A stretch of 18,438 nucleotides of DNA from W0P33-017 sp963640395 (GTDB lineage Bacteria > Bacillota > Clostridia > Lachnospirales > Lachnospiraceae): positions 1-18,438 of the forward strand of contig CAVHZH010000045.1 in assembly GCA_963640395.1 (NCBI GenBank), written 5' to 3'. Position numbers and translations under genes: made by a program. Within the stretch, counting starts at the first letter, position 1. The number at the start of each line of letters is the position of its first letter. Of this stretch, positions 1-7,471 are shown one piece after another. Under the pieces are notes generated by a model. The model was not told the DNA's origin. It saw nothing but the letters and a program-made list of their open reading frames with translations, and did not search any database.

Positions 1-18
1 AAATTCCCATGCAAATCC

Positions 19-73
19 GTGCGATCCGCCGGAGGCTGCTAAGGAAATGCTGATTTAATCAGCATTTCCTTAG
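19..73. repeat. AGGAAA-core palindromic repeat, copy 1
   Basis: Positions 39-73 are a perfect inverted repeat: 17-base arms starting CTAAGGAAATGC around a single central T. It is preceded by GTGCGATCC (19-27) and CCGGAGG (29-35). The same order, GTGCGATCC then CGGAG then a long palindrome with AGGAAA/TTTCCT, recurs at 14931-14989, so this is a dispersed element and not a one-off hairpin. No T-run follows, so it is not a classical intrinsic terminator, although it could end an upstream transcript. It lies just before the promoter of the Asp23 operon. Confidence 0.75.
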
Positions 74-124
74 TTACAGTATATACATTTTTCGCATGCT
101 GTGCAAGCATCGCACACGTTTTGC

Positions 125-153
125 TTGTTATTTAGCATGGGATGGTGTAAAAT
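125..153 (+). promoter_or_regulatory. sigma-A-type promoter of the Asp23-nusB operon
   Basis: The -35 box TTGTTA (125-130) and -10 box TAAAAT (148-153) are separated by 17 bases. Transcription would start near 160, giving a leader of about 50 bases before the gene at 212. This is the only good promoter-like match seen upstream of the first gene. Confidence 0.6.
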
Positions 154-211
154 AATGTGAGACTGGGAACAGCTATGAATGGACGCAGAAAAAAGCAGGA
201 GGTTTCACAAC

Positions 212-589
212 ATGGAAGAAAATCGCAAATCATTAAAAATAAAAGAAGACAAGATGGGAGTTATCCGTGTGGCTGATGAGGTAGTATCGATTATTGCGGG
301 TCTTGCAGCGACAGAGGTAGAGGGTGTTGCATCGATGGCAGGCAATATCACGAACGAGATCGTAGCCAAGACAGGAGTCAAATATCTGGCAAAGGGTATC
401 CGTGTGGAGGTGCAGGACGGCATCGTGACAGTCGATGTGACGCTGAATATCAAATACGGCTATGCGATCCCCGAGGTATCCGGCAATGTGCAGGAGCGTG
501 TGCGCACCGCGATTGAGACAATGACCGGACTCGAGGTAGGCACGATCAATGTGCGCATCGCGAGTGTGGATATGGCGGATACAAAATAG
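212..589 (+). CDS. Asp23/Gls24 family envelope stress protein
   Basis: This is a 125-residue protein of the Asp23/Gls24 family (YqhY-like in Bacillus). The family is linked to cell-envelope homeostasis and, in Bacillus, to the acetyl-CoA carboxylase region; its biochemical role is not settled. The conserved core runs from about residue 15 (GVIRVADEVVSIIAGLAA) through GVASMAG and the beta-strand region GIRVEVQDGIVTVDVTLNIKYG to the C-terminal EVGTINVRIASV. The start at 212 is preferred over an in-frame ATG-like start at 179 because AGGAGG (197-202) sits 9 bases before it. It is the first gene of the operon, directly before nusB, the usual firmicute order. Confidence 0.92.
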   Translation: MEENRKSLKIKEDKMGVIRVADEVVSIIAGLAATEVEGVASMAGNITNEIVAKTGVKYLAKGIRVEVQDGIVTVDVTLNIKYGYAIPEVSGNVQERVRTAIETMTGLEVGTINVRIASVDMADTK

Positions 590-609
590 AGTCAGACCGG
601 AAGGCATCT

Positions 610-641
610 GAGTGTCTGTGAGTGCACAGGCACTCATTTTT
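610..641 (+). terminator. attenuator-like hairpin between asp23 gene and nusB
   Basis: Arms GAGTG-T-CTGTG (610-620) and CACAG-G-CACTC (625-635) pair as two 5-bp helices around one T/G mismatch or wobble, with loop AGTG, followed at once by A and five Ts (637-641). It has the form of an intrinsic terminator but sits inside the operon, 19 bases before the nusB start. Partial termination would make the Asp23 gene more highly expressed than the downstream genes; that is inference. Confidence 0.6.
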
Positions 642-659
642 ATACAGAGGGAGAGCATT

Positions 660-1076
660 ATGACAAGACGAGAGATCAGGGAATTGATTTTTAAGATGGT
701 ATTTCGCGTGGAATTCCATAACGAGGAGGAGATCCCGGAGCAGCTTCGGCTGTTTATGGATGCGCTGGATACCGCGGATGAAAAGGATCGCGCTTATATC
801 GGAAACAAGGCAGAGGATATTCTGGCACATTTGCCGGAGATTGATGAGATCATCAATTCCAGTGCGACGAACTGGAAAACGAGCCGTATGGCGAAGGTGG
901 AGCTCACCTTGATCCGTGTGGCAGTCTATGAGATCCGATATGAGAAAGACATACCGACCGGAGTGGCGATCAACGAGGCGGTTGAGCTGGCAAAGGCGTA
1001 TGGAGAGGACAATTCCGCTGCGTTTGTCAACGGCGTGCTGGCACGTATCGCACAGGCAGCACCGGACGGACAGTAA
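660..1076 (+). CDS. nusB: transcription antitermination factor NusB
   Basis: This is a 138-residue all-helical NusB protein. NusB with NusE (S10) binds boxA RNA and supports antitermination of rRNA transcription. Recognisable parts are the N-terminal RREIRELIFKMVFRVEF, the central LPEIDEIINSSATNWKTSRM and the C-terminal LIRVAVYEIRY...IPTGVAINEAVELAKAYG...AAFVNGVLARIA signature. The start at 660 follows GAGGGAG (647-653) by 6 bases; the reading frame extends upstream to 612 but has no ribosome site there. In Bacillus folD normally lies between nusB and xseA; it is absent here and xseA follows after 8 bases. Confidence 0.96.
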   Translation: MTRREIRELIFKMVFRVEFHNEEEIPEQLRLFMDALDTADEKDRAYIGNKAEDILAHLPEIDEIINSSATNWKTSRMAKVELTLIRVAVYEIRYEKDIPTGVAINEAVELAKAYGEDNSAAFVNGVLARIAQAAPDGQ

Positions 1077-1084
1077 GCACTGTT

Positions 1085-2290
1085 ATGAAACAAAATGTAT
1101 ATTCCGTCGGACAGGTAAATCAATATATCAAAAATCTGTTTGCACAGGATTTCCTGCTGGAGCGGATTCTGGTGCGGGGCGAGGTGTCGAACTGCAAATA
1201 CCACGCATCGGGACATATTTATTTTACGCTCAAGGATGAGGCAGGGGCGATCGCGTGCGTGATGTTTGCGGGCAACCGGCGTGGGCTCACCTTCCGTATG
1301 AAAGAGGGCGACAATGTAGTCGTGAGCGGCTCCGTGCAGGTGTATGAGCGGGATGGCAAATATCAGCTCTATGCAAAGCGGATCACGCTCGACGGCGTGG
1401 GTGAGCGGTATGTGCGGCTCGAACAGCTCAAGCGTGAGCTCGCGGAGATGGGGATGTTTGCGCAGGAGTACAAGCAGCCGATTCCGGCATATCCGCGCAC
1501 GATCGGCATTGTCACGGCACCGACCGGGGCTGCGATCCGCGATATCCAGACGATCGCACACCGGAGAAATCCGACCATACAGCTCATTTTATACCCGGCA
1601 CTGGTGCAGGGGGATGGCGCAGTCCCCAGCATTATTGGTGGTATTCATGCGATGGAGGAGCTTGGCGTGGATGTGATGATCGTGGGGCGCGGCGGCGGCT
1701 CGATCGAGGATCTGTGGGCGTTTAATGAGGAGGTGCTCGCGCGTGCGGTGTTTGACTGTACGGTGCCGGTGATCTCTGCAGTCGGACATGAGACGGATAC
1801 GACATTGATCGACTATGTGGCAGATCTGCGAGCACCGACCCCTTCAGCGGCGGCTGAACTGGCAGTGTGGAAGCTCGACACGGCACAGGCATATATCGAT
1901 GAGCTGCAGCTTCGTATGGAGCGGCAGATGCAGCAGCAGCTGGCAGCGCTGCGCAGCCGCGTGCAGGCGCTTTCGCTTCGGATCAGGTGCGCCAGTCCCC
2001 GAAACCAGCTCAATATGAGGCGGCAGTATATTACAGATCTGGAGGATGGTATGACACTGCGGATGGAGCAGTTGCTACGCGATGCCAGACACCGGATGCA
2101 GCTGCTGGCACAGCGCATGGAGTCCGGCTCGCCGCTGCGCAAGCTGTCGGCGGGGTATTCGCTCGTGACAGACGAGGCTGGAAATATAGTGAATGATTTT
2201 GAACAGATAGAGACCGGTATGCGGCTGACGCTGCATATGCTGGACGGAGATATCAAGACCCGTGTGGAGGAAAAACAATGCAGGAAGTGA
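1085..2290 (+). CDS. xseA: exodeoxyribonuclease VII large subunit
   Basis: This 401-residue protein is the catalytic subunit of exonuclease VII, which degrades single-stranded DNA from both ends with XseB. The N-terminal OB-fold (about 1-100) begins YSVGQVNQYIKNLF and contains GEVSNCKYHASGHIYFTLKD. The catalytic domain contains GIVTAPTGAAIRDI and the VGRGGGSIEDLWAFNEE and SAVGHETDTTLIDYVAD segments. Next comes a helical coiled region (about 255-345), and the C-terminus has LSAGYSLVTDEAGNIV. Length is slightly short for the family. No good ribosome site precedes the ATG, which begins 8 bases after the nusB stop, so translation may be coupled. The 3' end overlaps xseB by 13 bases. Confidence 0.96.
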   Translation: MKQNVYSVGQVNQYIKNLFAQDFLLERILVRGEVSNCKYHASGHIYFTLKDEAGAIACVMFAGNRRGLTFRMKEGDNVVVSGSVQVYERDGKYQLYAKRITLDGVGERYVRLEQLKRELAEMGMFAQEYKQPIPAYPRTIGIVTAPTGAAIRDIQTIAHRRNPTIQLILYPALVQGDGAVPSIIGGIHAMEELGVDVMIVGRGGGSIEDLWAFNEEVLARAVFDCTVPVISAVGHETDTTLIDYVADLRAPTPSAAAELAVWKLDTAQAYIDELQLRMERQMQQQLAALRSRVQALSLRIRCASPRNQLNMRRQYITDLEDGMTLRMEQLLRDARHRMQLLAQRMESGSPLRKLSAGYSLVTDEAGNIVNDFEQIETGMRLTLHMLDGDIKTRVEEKQCRK

Positions 2291-2544
2291 GTCTGGAAGA
2301 ACTATTTGCACAGGCGGAGGAGATCGCAGCGAAATTGGAGCAGCCGCAGATCGCGCTGGAGGATGCTTTTGCGGCATATGAGCAGGGCATGCAGATCATC
2401 CGTGCGTGTAACGGACGGATCGATCAGGTGGAGAAAAAAATGCTCGTGATGAACGAGGACGGCAGCCTTGCACCGTTTGATGATGCAGTGCAGACACCGG
2501 AGGGTGAATCGGACAATTCAGATCGGAGGCATGAGGAGCAATGA
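2278..2544 (+). CDS. xseB: exodeoxyribonuclease VII small subunit
   Basis: This 88-residue protein matches XseB: a helical hairpin with SLEELFAQAEEIAAKLEQPQIALEDAFAAYEQGMQIIRACNGRIDQVEKKM. XseB helices pack on the long helices of XseA to form the exonuclease VII complex. It starts within the last codons of xseA and its stop overlaps the ispA start in an ATGA, so all three genes are probably translated together. The acidic tail after residue 60 is variable in the family. Confidence 0.95.
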   Translation: MQEVSLEELFAQAEEIAAKLEQPQIALEDAFAAYEQGMQIIRACNGRIDQVEKKMLVMNEDGSLAPFDDAVQTPEGESDNSDRRHEEQ

Positions 2545-3449
2545 GCAGTGAGCATATCGAACAGCAGCTGCGGCAGCGTGTGGCAGAGGCAGAGCAGGTG
2601 ATCGCGGCATATCTGCCGCCCGTGGATGGGATGCAGCGGACGGTTCTGGAGGCAATGGAATACAGTGTACTGGCAGGCGGGAAGCGCCTGCGCCCGGTTC
2701 TCCTGCTGGAGAGCTACCGCCTGTCGGGCGGTGCGGGCACATTGGCAGAGCCGTTTGCGGCAGCGATCGAGATGATACATACCTATTCGCTTGTGCATGA
2801 CGACCTGCCGGCGATGGACAATGACAGATACCGCAGAGGCAAGCTCACGACACACGCCAAATACGGCGAGGCGATGGGAATACTGGCGGGCGACGGACTG
2901 CTCACATATGCGTTCGAGACAGCGGCAAAGGCATTTGATCAGGTGGAGTATTCCGCAGATGGAGCGCGCGTGGCGCGGGCAATGCAGGTATTGGCGAACA
3001 AAGCGGGCGTATATGGGATGCTCGGCGGACAGGTGATCGATGTCGAATCGGAAGGGCAGCCCGGCATGACGTTGGAAAAGATTTTGCAGATCCATACGTT
3101 AAAGACGGCGGCACTGCTTGAGGCATCCCTGATGACCGGTGCGATCTTAGCAGGTGCGGATGATACCCGGATCGCACAACTGGAGCAGGTCGCGCGTGCG
3201 GTCGGTATCGCATTCCAGATTCAGGATGATATTCTGGATATCACTGGTACACAGGAAGTGCTGGGTAAGCCGATCGGCAGCGATGCCAGAAATGAAAAAA
3301 CAACGTATGTCACACTGCGCGGAATGGACGCATCTGTGCGTGAGGTGAAACGCCTTTCCAAAGAAGCAACGGACATTCTTCACCAGATGCCGGGCGATAC
3401 GGCATTTTTAGAGGAACTGGTGCAGATGCTGACGGTACGAAATCATTAA
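2541..3449 (+). CDS. ispA: farnesyl diphosphate synthase (short-chain polyprenyl synthase)
   Basis: This 302-residue trans-prenyltransferase condenses isopentenyl diphosphate with dimethylallyl or geranyl diphosphate to give farnesyl diphosphate for undecaprenyl and quinone-type lipids. GGKRLRPVLLL lies at 47-57. The first aspartate-rich motif is DDLPAMD (from 87), the form with two extra residues typical of bacterial FPP synthases. The second is DDILD (229-233) in FQIQDDILDITG. The LGGQVIDVE segment is near 161. GGAGG and AGGAG sites lie in the xseB tail, and the ATG overlaps the xseB stop by four bases. Geranylgeranyl product length cannot be excluded from motifs alone. Confidence 0.93.
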   Translation: MSSEHIEQQLRQRVAEAEQVIAAYLPPVDGMQRTVLEAMEYSVLAGGKRLRPVLLLESYRLSGGAGTLAEPFAAAIEMIHTYSLVHDDLPAMDNDRYRRGKLTTHAKYGEAMGILAGDGLLTYAFETAAKAFDQVEYSADGARVARAMQVLANKAGVYGMLGGQVIDVESEGQPGMTLEKILQIHTLKTAALLEASLMTGAILAGADDTRIAQLEQVARAVGIAFQIQDDILDITGTQEVLGKPIGSDARNEKTTYVTLRGMDASVREVKRLSKEATDILHQMPGDTAFLEELVQMLTVRNH

Positions 3450-3474
3450 AGAACGATCATGGGAGGATGTCTGG

Positions 3475-5466
3475 ATGGCATTCAACTATAAAAATAACGG
3501 AAAAGAAAAAGAGAAAAATAAAGAGAAGCATACAGATAAAAACGGGGACGCAGAGCGTGAACAGTCCGCGCAGGCGGACAGCAGCCCACGCGAGGGCGGA
3601 TTGTTAGACCAGATCAGGCATACGAATGATATCAAAAAGATACACCCGAAGGATTATGATGCGCTGGCAGGGGAGATCCGGGAGTTCTTGATCGACCGGG
3701 TGAGTACCCACGGCGGACATCTCGCGTCCAATCTCGGTGTTGTGGAGCTGACGATGGCGCTGCATCTCGCATTTGATGTGGAGCGGGATGCGATTATCTG
3801 GGATGTCGGACATCAGAGCTATACGCACAAGCTGCTCACAGGCAGGTGGGAGGGCTTCGATACGCTGCGTGAATTTGGCGGTATGAGCGGTTTCCCGAAG
3901 CGCAAGGAACATCCGGCGGACACGTTCGATACCGGACACAGCTCGACCTCCATCTCGGCGGGACTCGGGCTTGCAGTCGCGCGGGATTTAAACGGCGAGG
4001 ATTATAAAGTCGTATCAGTGATCGGTGACGGAGCGCTCACCGGCGGCATGGCATTCGAGGCGATGAACAATGCCGCGAAGCTCGAGACGAATTTTATCAT
4101 TGTGCTCAACGATAATGAGATGTCGATCTCGCACAATGTAGGCGGTCTGTCCCAGTATCTCGACAGCATCCGCACCGCAGACGGATATCAGGAACTCAAA
4201 AATGGGGTGATGGATTCGCTGCAGAAAATACCGGTATACGGCGGCAGGATAGTCAACCGGATCCGCAGGACGAAAAGCAGTATCAAGCAGCTTTTAATAC
4301 CGGGGATGTTTTTTGAAGATATGGGGCTGACCTATCTCGGACCGGTGGACGGACATGATATACCGCTGCTCGTGCGCACGTTTGCAAAGGCGGCGCGTGT
4401 GAACGGACCGGTGATCGTGCATGTCATCACGAAAAAGGGCAGGGGTTATGCACTTGCAGAACGCCATCCGGCGCGATTCCATGGCACGGGGTCATTCGAT
4501 ATTGAGACCGGACTGCCCAAAAAGAGAAAGGAAAAGGCAGATTACACCGATGTGTTTGCATCTGTCATGAATCTGACTGCAAGGGACAATGACCGGATCG
4601 TGGCGATCACGGCGGCGATGGAGACCGGCACCGGGCTGAAGCGGTTTCACAATCAGTTCCCGGAGCGTTTCTTTGATGTCGGCATCGCGGAGGAGCATGC
4701 GGTCACGTTTGCGGCGGGACTGGCGATGAAGGGACTCATCCCGGTATTTGCGGTATATTCGTCCTTTTTACAGCGTGCCTACGACCAGATCCTGCACGAC
4801 GTATGCCTGCAGAACCAGCATGTGATCTTTGCGATTGACCGCGCCGGTATTGTCGGAAGCGACGGCGAGACACATCAGGGTATTTTTGATATTTCTTATC
4901 TGATGACGATACCGAATATCGTGCTCATGGCACCGAAAAATAAATGGGAGCTGGCGGATATGTTGCATTTTGCATTTGCATACGACGGACCGATCGCGCT
5001 GCGCTATCCGAGGGGCTATGCGTATGACGAATGGAAAGAATTCCGTGCACCGATCGAGCTTGGTAAGAGCGAGATCTTATACGATGAGACAGAGATCGCG
5101 CTGCTCGCCTACGGCAGCATGATACCGGTCGCACGCGAGGTCAGGGAACAGCTAAAGGACAGGCATTACCAGTGCTCGCTCATCAATGCGCGCTTTGCAA
5201 AGCCGCTTGATGAGCAGTTGTTATTATCGCTGTCGGCAGACCACAAGCTGCTCGTCACATTGGAGGAAAATGTCATTACCGGCGGCTTCGGACAGCAGGT
5301 GACACAGTTTCTGACCGATACCGGACAGCCGATCCGCGTTTTACAGATCGCGATACCGGATCAGTTCGTGGAGCAGGGCAGTGTGGAGCAGCTGTACCGC
5401 GAGGTCGGTCTGGATGCGGAATCGATCGTCAAGCGGATTCTCGTAGAGTATATTGGAATGAAGTAA
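3475..5466 (+). CDS. dxs: 1-deoxy-D-xylulose-5-phosphate synthase
   Basis: This thiamine-diphosphate transketolase-like enzyme joins pyruvate and glyceraldehyde 3-phosphate in the first step of the MEP isoprenoid pathway. It has 663 residues. The catalytic-region histidine is in STHGGHLASNLG (about 82), the ThDP/metal motif is GDGALTGG (184-191) with the downstream LNDNEMSI, and the transketolase glutamate is in GIAEEHAVTFAAGLA. The C-terminal transketolase domain includes TLEENVITGGFG. The first 42 residues are an unusual lysine- and glutamate-rich extension. GGGAGG (3461-3466) sits 8 bases before this ATG; a TTG at 3601 with GAGGG upstream would give the length normal for the family. It pairs functionally with ispA just upstream. 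Confidence 0.95.
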   Translation: MAFNYKNNGKEKEKNKEKHTDKNGDAEREQSAQADSSPREGGLLDQIRHTNDIKKIHPKDYDALAGEIREFLIDRVSTHGGHLASNLGVVELTMALHLAFDVERDAIIWDVGHQSYTHKLLTGRWEGFDTLREFGGMSGFPKRKEHPADTFDTGHSSTSISAGLGLAVARDLNGEDYKVVSVIGDGALTGGMAFEAMNNAAKLETNFIIVLNDNEMSISHNVGGLSQYLDSIRTADGYQELKNGVMDSLQKIPVYGGRIVNRIRRTKSSIKQLLIPGMFFEDMGLTYLGPVDGHDIPLLVRTFAKAARVNGPVIVHVITKKGRGYALAERHPARFHGTGSFDIETGLPKKRKEKADYTDVFASVMNLTARDNDRIVAITAAMETGTGLKRFHNQFPERFFDVGIAEEHAVTFAAGLAMKGLIPVFAVYSSFLQRAYDQILHDVCLQNQHVIFAIDRAGIVGSDGETHQGIFDISYLMTIPNIVLMAPKNKWELADMLHFAFAYDGPIALRYPRGYAYDEWKEFRAPIELGKSEILYDETEIALLAYGSMIPVAREVREQLKDRHYQCSLINARFAKPLDEQLLLSLSADHKLLVTLEENVITGGFGQQVTQFLTDTGQPIRVLQIAIPDQFVEQGSVEQLYREVGLDAESIVKRILVEYIGMK

Positions 5467-5500
5467 CTATTTAGGACAGATCGAAGCACTTGCTGCTGAG

Positions 5501-5704
5501 ATTCTACACTTCGTTTCGGTCCGAGCTAAACAGACATCCCCTGGATGTCTAGCTCCGTAAGAACATGATTCAGATATGCAAAAATCCCATTGCGTAGCAA
5601 TTTTGCATGGATTTTTGCATCGAACTGTTGTGAAGCATCCGTGAGGATTTGCCAGTGGCAAGTCCTTAGGTGAAGGTACTGAACAGTTACGAATGAAGTA
5701 AGAT
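5501..5704 (+). other. branched structured element between dxs and tlyA (candidate structured RNA or repeat)
   Basis: The 256-base spacer has no gene but folds extensively on paper. A closing helix pairs ACTTCGTTTC (5508-5517) with GAATGAAGT (5691-5699), with one G-T wobble and one bulged T. Inside are three hairpins. (A) GAGCT/AGCTC plus AGACATCC/GGATGTCT lies at 5523-5555. (B) ATGCAAAAATCC/GGATTTTTGCAT is a perfect 12-bp stem at 5576-5620 with an inner ATTGC/GCAAT. (C) AACTGTT/AACAGTT at 5623-5688 holds an inner GGATTTGCC/GGCAAGTCC stem. The structure ends 2 bases before the tlyA ribosome site. No known riboswitch family is recognised. It could be a leader regulator, a processing signal, or a dispersed repeat. 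Confidence 0.7.
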
Positions 5705-5722
5705 TTGGGAGACTGATTAAGA

Positions 5723-6553
5723 TTGAAAGAACGATTAGATGTGCTGCTCGTGCAGCGTGGACTCGCTCCTTCCAGAGAAAAGGCGAAAGCGATGATTATG
5801 GAAGGCAACGTATATGTCAACGGACAGAAGGAGGACAAGGCGGGAGCCGGATTTGATACAGAGGCGCCGATCGAGGTGCGCGGCAATACGCTCGCCTATG
5901 TGAGCCGCGGCGGATTAAAGCTCGAAAAGGCGATGAAGGAATTTGCACTGTCGCTCGAGGGTATGGTGTGTATGGATATCGGTGCTTCAACCGGCGGTTT
6001 TACCGACTGTATGCTCCAGAACGGAGCCGCGAAAGTGTATGCGGTGGATGTCGGATATGGTCAGTTTGCGTGGAAGCTGCGTCAGGATGCGCGCGTCGTA
6101 TGCATGGAAAAGACAAATATCCGATATGTGAAACCGGAGGATATCGGTGAGCCGCTGGATTTTGCATCGGTGGATGTATCGTTTATCTCCTTGACAAAGG
6201 TGCTCGGACCCGCAAGGGAGCTGTTAAAGGAAAACGCACAGATGGTATGTCTGATCAAGCCGCAGTTTGAGGCTGGCAGGGAAAAGGTCGGGAAAAAGGG
6301 TGTCGTGCGTGATGACGCCGTTCATCTGGAGGTGATCGAACGGGTGCTGACATTTGCAAGGGAGCTGGGATTTTCGGTGCTGCATCTGTCTTTTTCACCG
6401 ATCAAGGGACCGGAGGGCAATATCGAGTATCTCGTGCATCTGAAAAATGACCATCAGGCGGCATGTGGGGAGCAGGTGTCGCCGGAACAGGTGGTAGCGG
6501 CTGCACATGAGACGCTGGCACAGCCGGATTCTGCAAAAAACGGGAACGAATGA
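5723..6553 (+). CDS. tlyA: TlyA family rRNA (cytidine-2'-O)-methyltransferase
   Basis: This 276-residue protein combines an N-terminal S4 RNA-binding domain (about 1-60: RLDVLLVQRGLAPSREKAKAMI) with an FtsJ/RrmJ Rossmann methyltransferase. The SAM motif is MDIGASTGGFTDCML (about 84-98). A likely K-D-K-E catalytic set is K66 or K69, D151 (in SVDVSFISL), K179 (LIKPQFEAG) and E235 (NIEYL). TlyA enzymes 2'-O-methylate rRNA cytidines; which site is used here is not visible. It starts with TTG, 11 bases after GGGAG (5707-5711), directly downstream of the structured spacer. The stop overlaps the nadK start by four bases. Confidence 0.93.
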   Translation: MKERLDVLLVQRGLAPSREKAKAMIMEGNVYVNGQKEDKAGAGFDTEAPIEVRGNTLAYVSRGGLKLEKAMKEFALSLEGMVCMDIGASTGGFTDCMLQNGAAKVYAVDVGYGQFAWKLRQDARVVCMEKTNIRYVKPEDIGEPLDFASVDVSFISLTKVLGPARELLKENAQMVCLIKPQFEAGREKVGKKGVVRDDAVHLEVIERVLTFARELGFSVLHLSFSPIKGPEGNIEYLVHLKNDHQAACGEQVSPEQVVAAAHETLAQPDSAKNGNE

Positions 6554-7422
6554 GGAATGCGATGAAGAATTTTTTCATTATCACAAATTCATATAAGGAT
6601 CAGGGTCTGAGACTTACGAGAAGCATACAGGACTATATCGAGACAAAGGGCGGCAGTTGCGGATACCTGGTGAGCCGCGGGGAGGAGCAGCCGGATGGCT
6701 ATGTCAGACCGGAGCAGCTCCCGGAGCAGTTGGATCTCATTTTTGTTGTCGGCGGAGACGGGACACTGATCCGCGCAGCGCGGGATACGGCATCGCGCAA
6801 TGTGCCGCTGATCGGCGTCAATCTCGGCACACTCGGATACCTGTGTGAACTGGAGGAGGCGACCGTATATGGGGCGATCGACCAGATCATGGATGGTCAG
6901 TTTGTGCTGGAGGCGCGTATGCGGCTGAGCGGGACTTCTGTGCAGGGAGGCAGGGAGCTGCCGCAGCAGGCGGCGCTCAACGATATTGTCATCCACCGCA
7001 GCGGGGCATTGCAGCTCGTCAGCTTGGTTGTCTATGTCAATGGGCAGTATCTCAATACCTTTGACGGCGACGGAGTCATCGTATCGACACCGACCGGCTC
7101 GACCGGATATAATTTGTCGGCGGGCGGACCGATCGTAGATCCGAAGGCGCGGATGATCCTCATCACACCGATCAATTCACATGCTTTGAACTCCAAGAGC
7201 ATTGTGATCGGGGCGGAGGACGAGGTCGTTGTAGAGATCGGCGCGAGACGCTGTGAGGAGGATGAACAGGTTGTGGTGAGCTTTGACGGCGATCACTATG
7301 CAAAGCTGGATGTTGGAGACCGGATCGTGATCTGTCAGGCGAAGGAGGATTGCAGGATTTTAAAGCTCGGAAAGCTGAGCTTTTTAGAGATTCTGCGCAA
7401 AAAAATGCAGTCTTATCACTGA
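6550..7422 (+). CDS. nadK: NAD kinase
   Basis: This 290-residue ATP-dependent NAD kinase makes NADP. The diagnostic motifs are GGDGTLIRAAR (68-78), NLGTLGYL (91-98), FDGDGVIVSTPTGSTGYNLSAGGP (about 171-194) and the ITPINSHALNSKSIV region that follows. The ATG at 6550 overlaps the tlyA stop. A second in-frame ATG at 6562 has GAGGA (6552-6556) 5 bases upstream and would begin MKNFFIITN, so it may be the real start. The tlyA-nadK-argR-recN order is common in Clostridia. Confidence 0.95.
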   Translation: MRNAMKNFFIITNSYKDQGLRLTRSIQDYIETKGGSCGYLVSRGEEQPDGYVRPEQLPEQLDLIFVVGGDGTLIRAARDTASRNVPLIGVNLGTLGYLCELEEATVYGAIDQIMDGQFVLEARMRLSGTSVQGGRELPQQAALNDIVIHRSGALQLVSLVVYVNGQYLNTFDGDGVIVSTPTGSTGYNLSAGGPIVDPKARMILITPINSHALNSKSIVIGAEDEVVVEIGARRCEEDEQVVVSFDGDHYAKLDVGDRIVICQAKEDCRILKLGKLSFLEILRKKMQSYH

Positions 7423-7457
7423 TACCGGATCAAGTGTGACAGGCGCTCAGTGATTTT
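7415..7457 (+). terminator. weak long-loop hairpin at the nadK 3' end
   Basis: ATCACTGA (7415-7422, including the nadK stop) and TCAGTGAT (7447-7454) form an 8-bp inverted repeat followed by three more Ts (the TTTT run is 7454-7457). The 24-base loop is long for an intrinsic terminator, so function is uncertain. It could reduce readthrough into argR or bind a protein; it does not match the ArgR operator consensus. Confidence 0.3.
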
Positions 7458-7471
7458 ATAGGGGTGAGACA

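Noticed and set aside
179..211. Upstream start of the Asp23 frame
   Set aside because: AGGAGG at 197-202 clearly serves the ATG at 212 and lies inside the supposed upstream coding part.
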